NCBI GenBank assembly: GCA_002270565.1
Contig: NQMI01000106.1
Coordinates: 1,717-65,716, forward strand
Origin: Stenocarpella maydis
Taxonomy: Eukaryota > Ascomycota > Sordariomycetes > Diaporthales > Diaporthaceae
DNA length: 64,000 bases
Direction: 5' to 3'
Shown here: piece by piece, positions 1 through 10,636 of the stretch
Layout of the letters: each line of letters begins with the position of its first letter
Numbering within the stretch: position 1 is the first letter of the stretch
Made by a program: the position numbers and the translations under genes
The notes under the pieces: model-generated
What the model saw: the letters and a program-made list of their open reading frames with translations, nothing else
The model's database searches: none
Told to the model about the DNA's origin: nothing

Positions 1-1020
1 AAAAGCTATTTTATATAAACCTTAATACTTTCTAGCCTTATTATACCTACTTTAACCCTTTCAAATTTTTAAAATTAATTAAAATAGGTAATTAAATATA
101 GTTAATACTAACTTTTTTTAAAAAAATATTTAACCCTAAGTAGGGATTAAGGTAGCCGAAAGTTAGTAAATTTGCTAAAAACTATCTACTTCCTAGTTTT
201 AGCTATTTCTTAACATTTTATATTATATTAATTATAATATTATAATAATTATTAATTAAATAATAAAGACTATATCAATAATACCAAATAAGCTTATTGT
301 TTTCAAAAAAGTAAGTTTATATTATTAAAGGTACTAATATACTACTTATTAAGTACTAAAAGGCTAAAAGAATTAAATATAACTTAAAAAGATATTTAAT
401 ATTATAAATCTTTCAGTAATACTTAGAAAAAGTGCCTAATTAATAAAACTAATAATAATACTAAAGAACAAGTTCATAATAAGTTAAATAAATGAAATAG
501 TGGTAATTATAATCGAAATTAAAAAATTAATTAATTAACATTTAATTATAGTATAATAGATTAAACTGAATTAATACTAGTTAATATTAATATGTGTTTA
601 TTAGTAATTTATAAAACTTTAAAACATGAACGCTAATGTTAATATTAGTTACTATAAAGTATCTGTTTTATTAAAAGTTAACTTATTTAACTAAATAAAT
701 TTAGTTAAAAATAAGTAATGAAATATAATTAGTATTAATTATTGCTAACTTTTATCAGTTTTTAAGCAATAGGGTAGTACTAGAGTTAGCTAAAGTTAGT
801 AAATATAGCAAAACTGTCTTACTTACTAATATGCTCTACTTATTAATTAATTATATTAAAGCTTTTTAATTTAATTTAAAACTTAGTTTTTACTTTAAAA
901 AGTTACAAAGGTAAAATATATAAAGCATTAAAATTTAAAAACAATTTAGAAACTTAGGTATAATTTATTAAATATGTGTTATAAGTGCGTTTTTAATACC
1001 CCTCTTTTTAAGTTAGAATA
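1..1020. repeat. AT-rich, gene-free block (probable RIP-degraded repeat relic)
   Basis: Almost pure A/T sequence with no open frame, dense in TA, TTAATTAA and homopolymer stretches, ending sharply near 1020 where base composition becomes normal. A motif around the shared core AAAGTTAGTAAAT occurs at about 149-191 and again at about 782-824 with similar flanks, so the block contains at least one old internal duplication. In Pezizomycotina such islands are usually transposon copies destroyed by repeat-induced point mutation; that origin is inferred, because no transposon protein can be read. It continues beyond the left edge of the window. Confidence 0.7.
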
Positions 1021-1208
1021 AGTAACCGGCTGTATGAAAGCTTTAGCTGGGACCATTGCCTCTGCGGACCATTGGCTCCCAGTTCTCAGTTACTTAAAGA
1101 AAAAGAAACAAGGAAAAGGTAACATTTCTCTAGAGACGCCAATATTGTAGATGAGAGTCTTGTTAGTATCATTGAGAGATCAAAAATCGCCCATACCATA
1201 AACTTGAA

Positions 1209-3170
1209 TCACCCTCCTTGCATCTTGCGTTGGAAAGCTGCCAATGCCCCTTCAACTTCTCCAAGGGAAGGCCGGCCGAAGACATTCTCACCCCAGCTTC
1301 CGGAATTCACCTTCCTCTCCCTATCGAGCAAAAAGCTCTCAGCCCAAGCGATCTCCTTCCTCCAAAAGTCGACAGCAACTTGGCGTATCATGGAAATCTC
1401 GGCCTCGTCGCTCCTGTTGCAAGTAGTGTATACCTCCGCAGGCTGTGTTGATCCTGTTGGCTCTAGCACCCCGAGCCCACTGATGGTGCCTGCGCGCATC
1501 TCGAGCTTGCTGCCCCTGCGGACAATGAGGCTGCTGAGCTGCGGCCTCCTCCCCGACGCGCAGCGCTCGATGAGGTCCCTAAGCTCCGGGGGCGTGCGTA
1601 CGAACGCCGGAAACTCGATCTCGGGCTCGTTGCAGTACGACTGCCAGACGGCGCCGCGCTGCGGGGCGCTCATACCCTCAAAGACGCACCACAGGAGGCG
1701 GCCGAGCATGTAGACCTCGGCGCGTTCCTGCTCCGCGGGCGTCAGGCATGCCCAGGCCACGTTATAACCGTCCGGAGGATTGCGGTAGTGGTCGTCTGGG
1801 CCACCCAGGTCGCGCCAGCCAGGGTACAGCCGGCCCAAGAGCGCGGCGTAGCGCGCGCGGAGGCCCCGATTGCGGAGCTGGGCCGTCTCCGCCGCAGTCG
1901 GGACCGTTGCATAGCTTTCGCCTCCTTCCCTTCCATTTCTATATTCGTCGTTTAAGTTGGAGGCATCGCCGTCGTCTTGGTCGTCGTCGTCGTCGTCGTC
2001 GTCGTCGAAGTGGTCGCTTGCGAGGATGTGTATGTACTCGAGTGCGTTCACTTCTGGCGCGGCGAACTCGCACCATACGCCACGTTGTTCGAAGTCGACG
2101 ATCACCGCCCGCGTGTTGTCATGCGTCATGACGATCTGGTCTAGCCGCATGTCCGCGTAGTACGTGTTGGCCTTCTCCCGTATATGGACCACTCCTGAAC
2201 AAATCTGTTTGGCCCAGCGGATCTGATCATCAAGGAGGAGCCTATTGTTCATTCGCAGCACCGGCAACGTGTCCCGCAGGCTGAACCCGGAGTAGTATGG
2301 TTGCAGGAACCCGATCACTACAGTCCTCAAGGCGTTGGAATGTATCTGCTTCGTAACCAGTCTGGTCGGCCGGCCGATCACGTTCGGGTGGGGTGGCATG
2401 GTCAGAAGGTTTCTCAGCTCGTGGTACATGTACTTCACGCTGCTGATGAGAGCCTTCAGCACCCACAGTGCCTTTCCCTCCTCGTCCCCACGATATCTTA
2501 CCAGGCACACGCTGTCCTGCAACTGTCTGACGTGGACCAGACTGAATATATCGACTGCGGGCGCCATTTTCTCTACGTTCATCCGCCACATTTCCCCCAA
2601 TTCACCTGAAGAGAGCTGGTGGTACTCTAGATTATGCATTGGCGCAATGCTAATCTTGGCATCGCGGACGTTCAAAGGGAGGGTTTCAAAAACGATCCGG
2701 GACCCGAAAGGGCGATTGTAGTACATCTCCTTGACTCTGTCAAGCCCGTAGACTTTCGTCGTCCATATTTGTAGGGCCCTTACGATGTAAGAGGCGATGG
2801 CCTGTCGCTGGACTCGGTTGCGGTCACGGGCGTGGAAAGCATCGTCCAGGTCGAGAAGCTGCCGTATCAGTCGGGACTCGGTAGCCTTTTCGGGTATGAA
2901 GACGTCGAAGCGCATCGGCGGGGCATCTTCAATAAAATTAGCGATCGCGAAGAATTGTGTTCCCAGCCCGGCTCCGCCATCTATACTCCAGAGGGCCGAT
3001 CTTAAAGGCGCAGTACTGTCTATTCGGTTCTTTGGATTCAGTTGGGAGTCCTCCCAGGCTGGTTCGAGGCGGTCGGGCTGGTCTCGGTATGGCACGAGGC
3101 GGTCGACTGGCAATTCGTAGATCGCTGTCGGATGGATGACATCGTGGATTGCATCCACGGTTAAATCCAT
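1209..3170 (-). CDS. Degenerate protein-kinase-like protein (fungal pseudokinase type)
   Basis: Intronless 653-residue protein starting at the first ATG of the frame (3168-3170). The C-terminal half resembles a protein kinase fold: the catalytic-loop region reads YYADMRLDQIV, so HRD is replaced by YAD (the Asp is kept), the loop Lys by Arg and the Asn by Gln, and the DFG position reads DFE (IVDFEQRG). No clear glycine-rich loop is visible. The substitutions suggest weak or no phosphotransfer, although the aspartates remain. An Asp run of nine residues, encoded by a GTC/GAC trinucleotide repeat near 1980-2010, follows the DFE segment. The N-terminal 200 residues are not recognised. The gene sits about 190 bp from an AT-rich block and faces a 10 kb gene desert, a setting typical of fast-evolving accessory genes. 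The family call is moderate; biological role unknown. Confidence 0.7.
   Translation of the reverse strand: MDLTVDAIHDVIHPTAIYELPVDRLVPYRDQPDRLEPAWEDSQLNPKNRIDSTAPLRSALWSIDGGAGLGTQFFAIANFIEDAPPMRFDVFIPEKATESRLIRQLLDLDDAFHARDRNRVQRQAIASYIVRALQIWTTKVYGLDRVKEMYYNRPFGSRIVFETLPLNVRDAKISIAPMHNLEYHQLSSGELGEMWRMNVEKMAPAVDIFSLVHVRQLQDSVCLVRYRGDEEGKALWVLKALISSVKYMYHELRNLLTMPPHPNVIGRPTRLVTKQIHSNALRTVVIGFLQPYYSGFSLRDTLPVLRMNNRLLLDDQIRWAKQICSGVVHIREKANTYYADMRLDQIVMTHDNTRAVIVDFEQRGVWCEFAAPEVNALEYIHILASDHFDDDDDDDDDQDDGDASNLNDEYRNGREGGESYATVPTAAETAQLRNRGLRARYAALLGRLYPGWRDLGGPDDHYRNPPDGYNVAWACLTPAEQERAEVYMLGRLLWCVFEGMSAPQRGAVWQSYCNEPEIEFPAFVRTPPELRDLIERCASGRRPQLSSLIVRRGSKLEMRAGTISGLGVLEPTGSTQPAEVYTTCNRSDEAEISMIRQVAVDFWRKEIAWAESFLLDRERKVNSGSWGENVFGRPSLGEVEGALAAFQRKMQGG
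1980..2012 (+). repeat. GTC/GAC trinucleotide microsatellite inside the pseudokinase gene
   Basis: A (GTC)n run on the plus strand encodes the poly-Asp tract of the minus-strand kinase-like protein. Length changes of whole units would keep the frame. Confidence 0.85.
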
Positions 3171-6100
3171 ACCGAAGTCGCCTCTTGAGCCGTGATGTGC
3201 TTCTTGATCTTCCCTTCCGCAGAAAGGCAGGGTCGAGTTTGTTTCGTGGTGGTTGTCTTAGCCGTCGTCGCCGAGGTGCGTCCAGGGAAAGAAGTGAGCG
3301 ACTGTGGACAATGGCAGTACAGGCCAGAGTACAGATTAAAATCTGTAACAAGCAAATTTGGCCGTGTTCCGCAAGGAATCCTCATGAGCCGTCAGAAAGC
3401 CTGTCTGGGGTTGATTCCAAAGCTGATATCTGACAGGCCGAACCTGAGTTGGCAGGTTCGCGTCGAACCGCAGGTGTCCCGATCCAAGGCAGCCTATGGG
3501 AGATGTTTACCAAGCAGGCCAGCAGCCCCGAGGACCCGTTTTGATGTCTAAGCTGGGTGGTGGGATTGCGTGGTATATGAGTCGTTGGACGTCCTGGCCC
3601 CAGTGTCCCCTGCAGGTCCTCAATCCTCGCACGGGGGAGGCTGGTATGATCGGGCCTGAATAATATGGTAAGGAGTTGTGTGTGACTGCAAGGGGACATA
3701 GTGTACATGGAAGGGCTCAGGCTTTGTTCGAGGGCCCCTGTGGTCGTGTTCCTGCCAGGAGAAGGGTTTGAAGATTGTTATCCCACCAGAAGGCGTCCCA
3801 CTATCCAGGTGGAGGTACTCTCACTGGACAGACTGTTACTGGCAGAGTCTCTAGGGAGAGGCCCACCATCGAATATAACCGAGTCGAGAGCGTCCCAAAG
3901 GCGAGTAGTGAGTGCAGACTGCGGCTTACCTTTTGCCCACCAAGACAGCTTCGAGACAGACACACGCGAGAGATACCGCTGAAAGAGATACCACAGGGTT
4001 CAAGACGAATTATTCGGATGCCTAGGGTACTGTTGAGAAACTGACCAGGGTCCGTGTCACAGTTGGTTTGTTTCTTTTGCACGTTGAGATTCTGCGAGCG
4101 TGAATTCCGATAAATCCGCGCGCTGGAACCACAAGGGTGGCCCTCTTTTCCGTGCTGACAAGTTGAGCAAAGCAATGCTCAGAGAGAAGGTTCCCAGGGC
4201 GTGGCCCCAAAAGGCTTGTCTGGACTCACTTGCTTTGCCTTGGTTGCGGTCGTGACGGAGTTGTGTGAAGTGTGTGTCCAGATGGAGTAGTCTGTACGTA
4301 CCAAGCCAGGGCGTCATCTCAAGAGGCGCTGTTGATGCCCAAAAGTACAGGCCAATGGTCTCACGAAGTGGTTTGAGTATGGAGCGAGGTCTTCAAAATT
4401 CGAAGAGACTCAGATATGCTGAGTGGGCCGTCCTTGAACTGGCCGCTTCGCAAGAAGAACACGGAAACGTGAGGACCCATCACTCTTCTGCACAACCCGG
4501 TTTGCTTTATTGCAGTCACTGCCCGGGTCAAGTCACTTATTGTAGTCTGGCTACGGTACCCAAGTGACTCGAGACCACAAGAAGACCGCCGTGGTGGACG
4601 GACGCCGCTATCACCGGCTGACTGCGCCGGCTGCTTTGTTTGAGGTGGTATTATGGCGACATGGGTATGTGCATAAGAGCAGGCCGCCTTCGGCCCCGGT
4701 ACGGATCCGGAGGACGGGGTTGTCTCAGACCTGGCCCCAGTATTTAATAGACCACCCAGCCGCTTGCTATGAGCTGACAAAGAACTCAAGCCTCTACCCA
4801 TGGAGCAATGGCCAGGAACACCCTAGTTTAGGTATCATAAGTTCTTTGCGGCCGAGAAGAATGGCCACCTGAGCCCCCCCCCGGACAACCACCTTTTGAG
4901 CAAGCTGCAAAGTCAGTTACCCAGGCGGGCAGAAGAGGACGAGATATCAATCTTGAGCCTCGGCGAAGCTGTGAGGGCGAGGTCATAAGTACGCCTGACT
5001 GCATGATTCCACATGCGGAATGGCTTTTGAGAAAGCGGCCTGTGTCCGCCTCATCCGCGCAGTGCAGTATGGGTAAATCTATGCAAGAAAGCGCAGCATC
5101 TGTCACAGAAAGCCCTGCAGATGCCGAGGGCCACATTCGTTCTCATGCAAGTTTGCAAATATGGCTTGGTTTCACGCAGCGGCGTGATGGGATGAATCAC
5201 GGCCCCGGGTCGACGGAAGGACCTCACTATGAGGCCGGTCGGAGAGCAAAAGTAGAGCAAACAATAACGGCTCTGGGCTTGTGGATCTCTCGGTGATCAG
5301 CCCCGTTCGCGGAGGATTACAGATGCTTGCGTTACCACGGACCAGCACGGCATCGCGAGCTGTTGAGACCCGGCTGTGAGTCGAGCAGTTAGCATCGCGC
5401 GCATTGTGTGCCACTCGGATACTGGCAGCCACTATCGGCATGGCTGCATTGGGTGCCGAAGGCGGAGTGACTCCGGCTGGGCACACCTTCGAGGCGGATC
5501 ACTTCCTCTTGTCTGCGATGGCCGTATCTGCTCTGTGATTGAAGCGTGTCGTATGAGCATAGTACCGGCCTGACAGAGACCATTCTGATGCCTGGCGGCG
5601 CTGTCGAGGGAAGAGACATACGACAAGTACAGTGACAGATGTCGCAACGTACCGCGCACAGTCCGGTGAGAGAGAACGAGGGTGCCCAGATCAAGCAAGC
5701 GGCTGACCGACAGCCAAACAAACAAGTCGCGGCCAGAGGGTGGATGAGAGCTAGGGGTCAATCGCGCAAACCTCCAACGAGAGAGCGGAGGCTGGCGACT
5801 CAGCGGAAAGGGGAACAACATAATGTCTGTCCTGGGTCTTTGCCGACCTCCGCCGACTCGCAGCACCCACACCCCCTTCCACATTCAGCCGCTGGCAGGT
5901 GGCAACCAGGACCGTGGCCTGCATAAGACAGACAGTCTGGCGAGCTGCGTCCTGCTCCTCGCTGGATCCCTCCCTCACCGGTGGCCGAAAAGGGCTCAGG
6001 GAGATGCATGTGGTCGACTGGCTCGTCAGTTGGCCCTGGCTGCACCGGTCAAGCAGTCGAAAGGCAAAATGGGCATCTGGTTCACCGGTCGCTCCATGTG

Positions 6101-9100
6101 GGGCCGAAGCCAACCCCGGAAGTTTGCCAGGGCGAGCGACATGAGCAGAAAGCCAGTCAGCCAGTCTGGTATGGCGAGGTGCCCTGAAAGGTCAAGCGGT
6201 GGCCCTTGCTCATTATCCTGTCAGCAGATCATGCCCCCTCGTGCTCAGGTAGTTAACCTTCAGACCCACTGTATGTATGTGCATGACGGCATTGCTGTCA
6301 AGTTGGGAAGCCACCCGATGCTGGCCCGGAGTGTTGGTTCCCGCCGGCGGCTCGCAATCCTTGTGATGCTCTTCGGGTAGCGGCCAAGCTCTGACCGTCC
6401 AGACCCCCACGGATACAAGTTTTGTTTTCCTTTGAGCTTCGAGGCCCATCCGCGAGACGCGGGGCGCGGTGTCGCTCGTCAAGGGGTGCTTGGTCCCCGC
6501 CGTGCTCCATGCAGGGAACACGTCCCCTGGGTATTCCCGCCGAGCCGCCGTCTTGGGTCAGGGGAGCCGAGGGGGGATGATTGGCATCACCATGCCGCAG
6601 ACCTGACACACAGCATTCAAGCCTGGACCAAGACAAAGGGTTGATTCAGCTGCGATATTTAGACAAGGAAAAAAAGAAGAGAGACCCCAGGCCCGCACAT
6701 GGAACCTACTTAACCACCGTCACGACTCACAGCCGTCACCACCGCGCACCAGCCGTGACTTGCGTTGTGGAAATATGCTGTAAGCCCAGCTTACTACCGC
6801 TCGGGCATCGATGTGATCAGGGCAACCCCCAGTCTGCCTGCTGGCATAGGGGAGATGGTAAGTAGGTGTGCAAGGGGGGCCAATGCTGCCGGGCACTCTA
6901 CTGACTAGGCGTGGCTGCTGGGATGAGGAACTCGACTTGTCACTAGACTGTATTGCCAGCGGGGGTGGGGGGTGTCTGCTGATAGAAACAGGGAGGTGCC
7001 AGGCTATCAACAAGCACAAAGAACCAGGCTTGTAATTCGCACGCGAAGTGCGGGAATGCAGTTAGTTGCCTGCACGATTCACACCAGACAAGGAACAACA
7101 GTGGAGCACCTCATGAGTCTCGCTGCACCTCACGCGGCCGCGGAGGCCAGGTCCAGTCGGGAGGCCAGTGCAGACTTCATACGTACACTATGAGCAGAAG
7201 TCTGCAAGATGAAGCCCGGCCGATGTTGGGATATGTCGCAGACGGCTCCTCTGGTCACGATGCAATGCATCAAGGTCGCCGGTATTCAGCACCCTGCAAA
7301 GTGAGAGCGCGGCTGATCTCTACCAAAGTACCGAGCAGTGCGGTGAAATGCAGCTACACTGCGGTTGGGTGAAATGGCTGCAGTACTCTGCACAACACGG
7401 GCACAACGCTGTGACTCGGTGTCTCGTTGCATGGAGGCGTGACGGGGACACGATGAGCTAGTGAGAATGACGGTTTGGTGATGCAATCCTGATGGTTGAC
7501 TGACGGTTCCTTATTTGCCATGTCACGCGATTTAGTCCCGAGGAAAGGTTGAAAGAAAAGAGGCTGGCAGCCTGAGAAAAGGCTGTGCGTGGGCGGAAGC
7601 GGACGCTCTGGGAAGGTATGGTAATAGGGAGACTGTGTTGCAGTACCTGCTCTCCATGTCTCTGTCGTGGAGAAGGGCGGGATATTCCAGCGGCGACAAT
7701 GCCAGGTTCGGGGCGATGAGCTGGCCATTCTGTACCATCCCGGAAGAAGCAGCACGAGATTATCGTGATACCAACCAACCACTTGAACAAGGCGCTGCTA
7801 TGTGCTCGCTCTGGTTATAGGGATGACTGGACCGGCTCAATAGGCGCATGCAACTTGTCAAACCTATCCAACGGGCGAAGGCCGCATCTGTCAGTTATGC
7901 AGCCTGTGAAGCGTCGCCCAGACCGCGGAGCCCACATCCTTCTGCCCTGCTGCCAATGCTAGCATCGGAGAGGTCGTGGATCGCACACAGCCCCGACGGA
8001 GTGTAGCACAGATAGACCATGGACTGATTGGTGAGACTTGCATGTGAATGTTGCTTCTGAGTGCTCCGTTGAGGCCACTCCCACAGGACTTGACAACGTT
8101 GTTCCGTGGCCGGCTACAAGACCAGGTGAGTAGATTGAGAGCTGACCGTATTGGCTTTCTGGAACGCTGGATGGCCCTGTGGCTAGGTAACAAGTGAGTG
8201 TGGGGTTTTGTGGGCGGTCTGCGTGAGACCGGCAGAATTAGCCGTATTAGGGGCTCTTAAGGGGCCTATAGGGCAAGTAGCAAAACTTAGAGTGGACAAC
8301 CCATGCAATCGCGAATAGAGAAGTTATCGCCACTAACCTATTTTGAGTGTTTCAGGTTGCCCTTACCTTGGACACTAGTGACAGGCACACGCATAACATT
8401 ATTAGCAAACCAGAAGGGCAACGAAGGTCAGAGGCCTGCAGCATTGCCCAAAATTGGCATTGTGTGAGGGTGAGGCCCGGTCTAGGGCTGCACAAACCAC
8501 TTGGCAGCCTAGCAGGCCGTCGGCCTGTGCAATCCGTTGCGCAGAAATGCTCAGATTCCTGACGGATAGCCTACTTGAGTGTAGGATAGGTAGGGAGCTG
8601 CTTGCGGGATACCTACTTAGGCGTAGGATATCTAGGTAGCCTCCTCGGGGACAGCCTCCTCTGGGACCAAGCCTCGTGCAATAGAAAAAGTGAATCCTAA
8701 CTGCATCTGGGTGCCATACACAAATAGCACCGGCCGACATCCTATCACATCCAGGCTGACCAGCCTGTTGGGTCGAGTCGAGCCCATGCAGGACCCCCGA
8801 AAATCAGACCGTGAGCCTCTTTTGTTTGTTGTCGTCGCATACATGCAGCCTTGATGGTGTACATGCGGCGGTCAGGCCCCTACCTGTCAGCCTGCCTGGC
8901 CCATACACTCTGCTGGTTTGTGGGCCTTCACTATATGATCTTCCAAAAACAGCACCGGTCCCGATGCGTTGGAAACAAATGGCGCACGATCCAGCAGGCG
9001 AGCCGATGCCTTGGTTTGAGGAGCCTCCGGGATGCGTGGAGACCCCAGCACCACATCTTGCAGGATTCTTCAAGCCAGCCCGTGCTCTTGGGAGCGGGAC

Positions 9101-10636
9101 TTGATGGTCCGGAGGTATGCGGGTCGCAGACACATTGGAAGGTCACGGGGCTGGCGTATTAGCTGCCGTCAGCCGCTGTCAGTCGTTGGCGCAACCCCGG
9201 TGGCAACGACGAGTTGGAAAGTTCGAGGGTTGTATTGGGAGTCTGGTCATTTGCCCAGTAAATGCAGTGCAGTGCAGTGCACACATGTGGTGGAACGTTG
9301 GAGGAACCCAGTCGCTGGGAAGGGTGGCTGCCAATCATCACCCACAGCAGCGGGCGATCCTGATATTGTTGAGAGGATTGCGGTTCCCATGACCAGAACT
9401 GCCATAGTAAGCAAGGCGCAGACTCCCTGCAGGCGGTATCCAAGCACCCGCGTCAGCTCGGCGTCTGCCGGAACCATATTGCCGCATCGTCCGTGGTAAT
9501 GAGTGAGACAGCCACGACAGAGGCCTGCATGAGAGGCAATTTTCGGGGTGTGCACGGTGCTTGGCCTGCAGCGCCTGTGGTGCGGTCCAGCATTGACTGG
9601 ACGCGGCGCCTTTCTGCAACGAGGTTTTCATGCAGAGTGAGATTGATCATTTGGGCAGTTATTGCGGCGCCAAGTTCGGCTGGGGCCTTTCAGAGGACGG
9701 ATACGACCCGGGATCGTCACTGAAGCTGGGTCGGCTCCCGGTGGAATGGGTAAGGCAAGGATTGCTGCATCCCCTTGTCGGCGGGCAGGAGGCTGGGCGA
9801 GCCGACACAGTGTCGTCCATGGCGATGGCCAAACCGATCAAATCGAAGCATTAGAAAGCGGTTGATTGCCGCCCAAGCCATGGATGGCACGGCGAGTCGA
9901 AGTGCATGCGGACAGGTGCTGAGAGGTGAACACAAGTGCTGTGTTGCAGCCGTCTCTGGTGCATACGATTCGGACTCGTGGCTCGAGGCTCGGGACTCGA
10001 GACTGGAGCAGCCAAACCTGCCTTCCTTGCTTGCTCAACAACGGTGTCACCCCAAAGCTGAGCCGAGGGCGCCTTTGTATTGGATCTCTGGACCCCCCCC
10101 CTGTACTTAACCAGCTGGGGTGAAGATTACTGGAGGTGGCTGTACCGTCGATTGACCGCATCGGAGACAACGATGGAACCACGGGCCGAACAGAGAGCAA
10201 TGGAGGGCTGATTGCAGCCCCTGGGCGATAAAGATGTGTGTCGCGCAACTCGCTCGCACCTGGCCTGCCTGCATGCGCCTACAGCTTTGCCTGTTCTCGT
10301 GGCCCTCCCTGCCTCTGTTTGATGCTTGGGGTCAGGATGATGGGGACGAGGATGGGCAGGATGGGTGGCTTGCTTGCTTGCTTGCTGCGATGTGACGGGA
10401 TGGTGGATAAAAGAGGTGTTGGTGCTGGTGTTTTGTGTGGTGGTGGGCGGAGGAGGTGAGGGACGAGGTGGAGTCGAGTCAGACCACGAGCTGACCTTGG
10501 ATCAAGGAACCAAGGAGATTGGTAACACTTATTCCAGGTACCTGCCGCATGTACCTGCTATATCTACCTAGTGTAGGAACCTCGGTAGGTAGACCCCACA
10601 CACTAGTGTAAGTAAGCTATGTAATAATCATCCCTT
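3171..10636. other. Gene-poor intergenic region
   Basis: About 7.5 kb of ordinary base composition without a credible gene. The open frames in it are short, overlap on both strands, show no domain and lack paired splice sites. Visible minor features are a GTGCA pentamer run near 9262-9282, a GCTTG tetramer/pentamer run near 10363-10387, several C or G homopolymers (for example 4866-4873 and 10095-10102) and CCTAGGTAGG-like motifs near 8575-8640 and 10555-10595. I see no tRNA, rRNA or transposase remnant. It could hold noncoding transcripts or decayed sequence. Confidence 0.5.
10363..10387 (+). repeat. GCTT tetranucleotide microsatellite
   Basis: Tandem copies of GCTT (TGCTTGCTTGCTTGCTTGC) in noncoding DNA. 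Confidence 0.8.

Noticed and set aside
5823..6380. 185-codon open frame in the gene desert
   Set aside because: Starts at a CCATAATG context but has no domain, normal-looking intergenic composition and competing open frames on the other strand.
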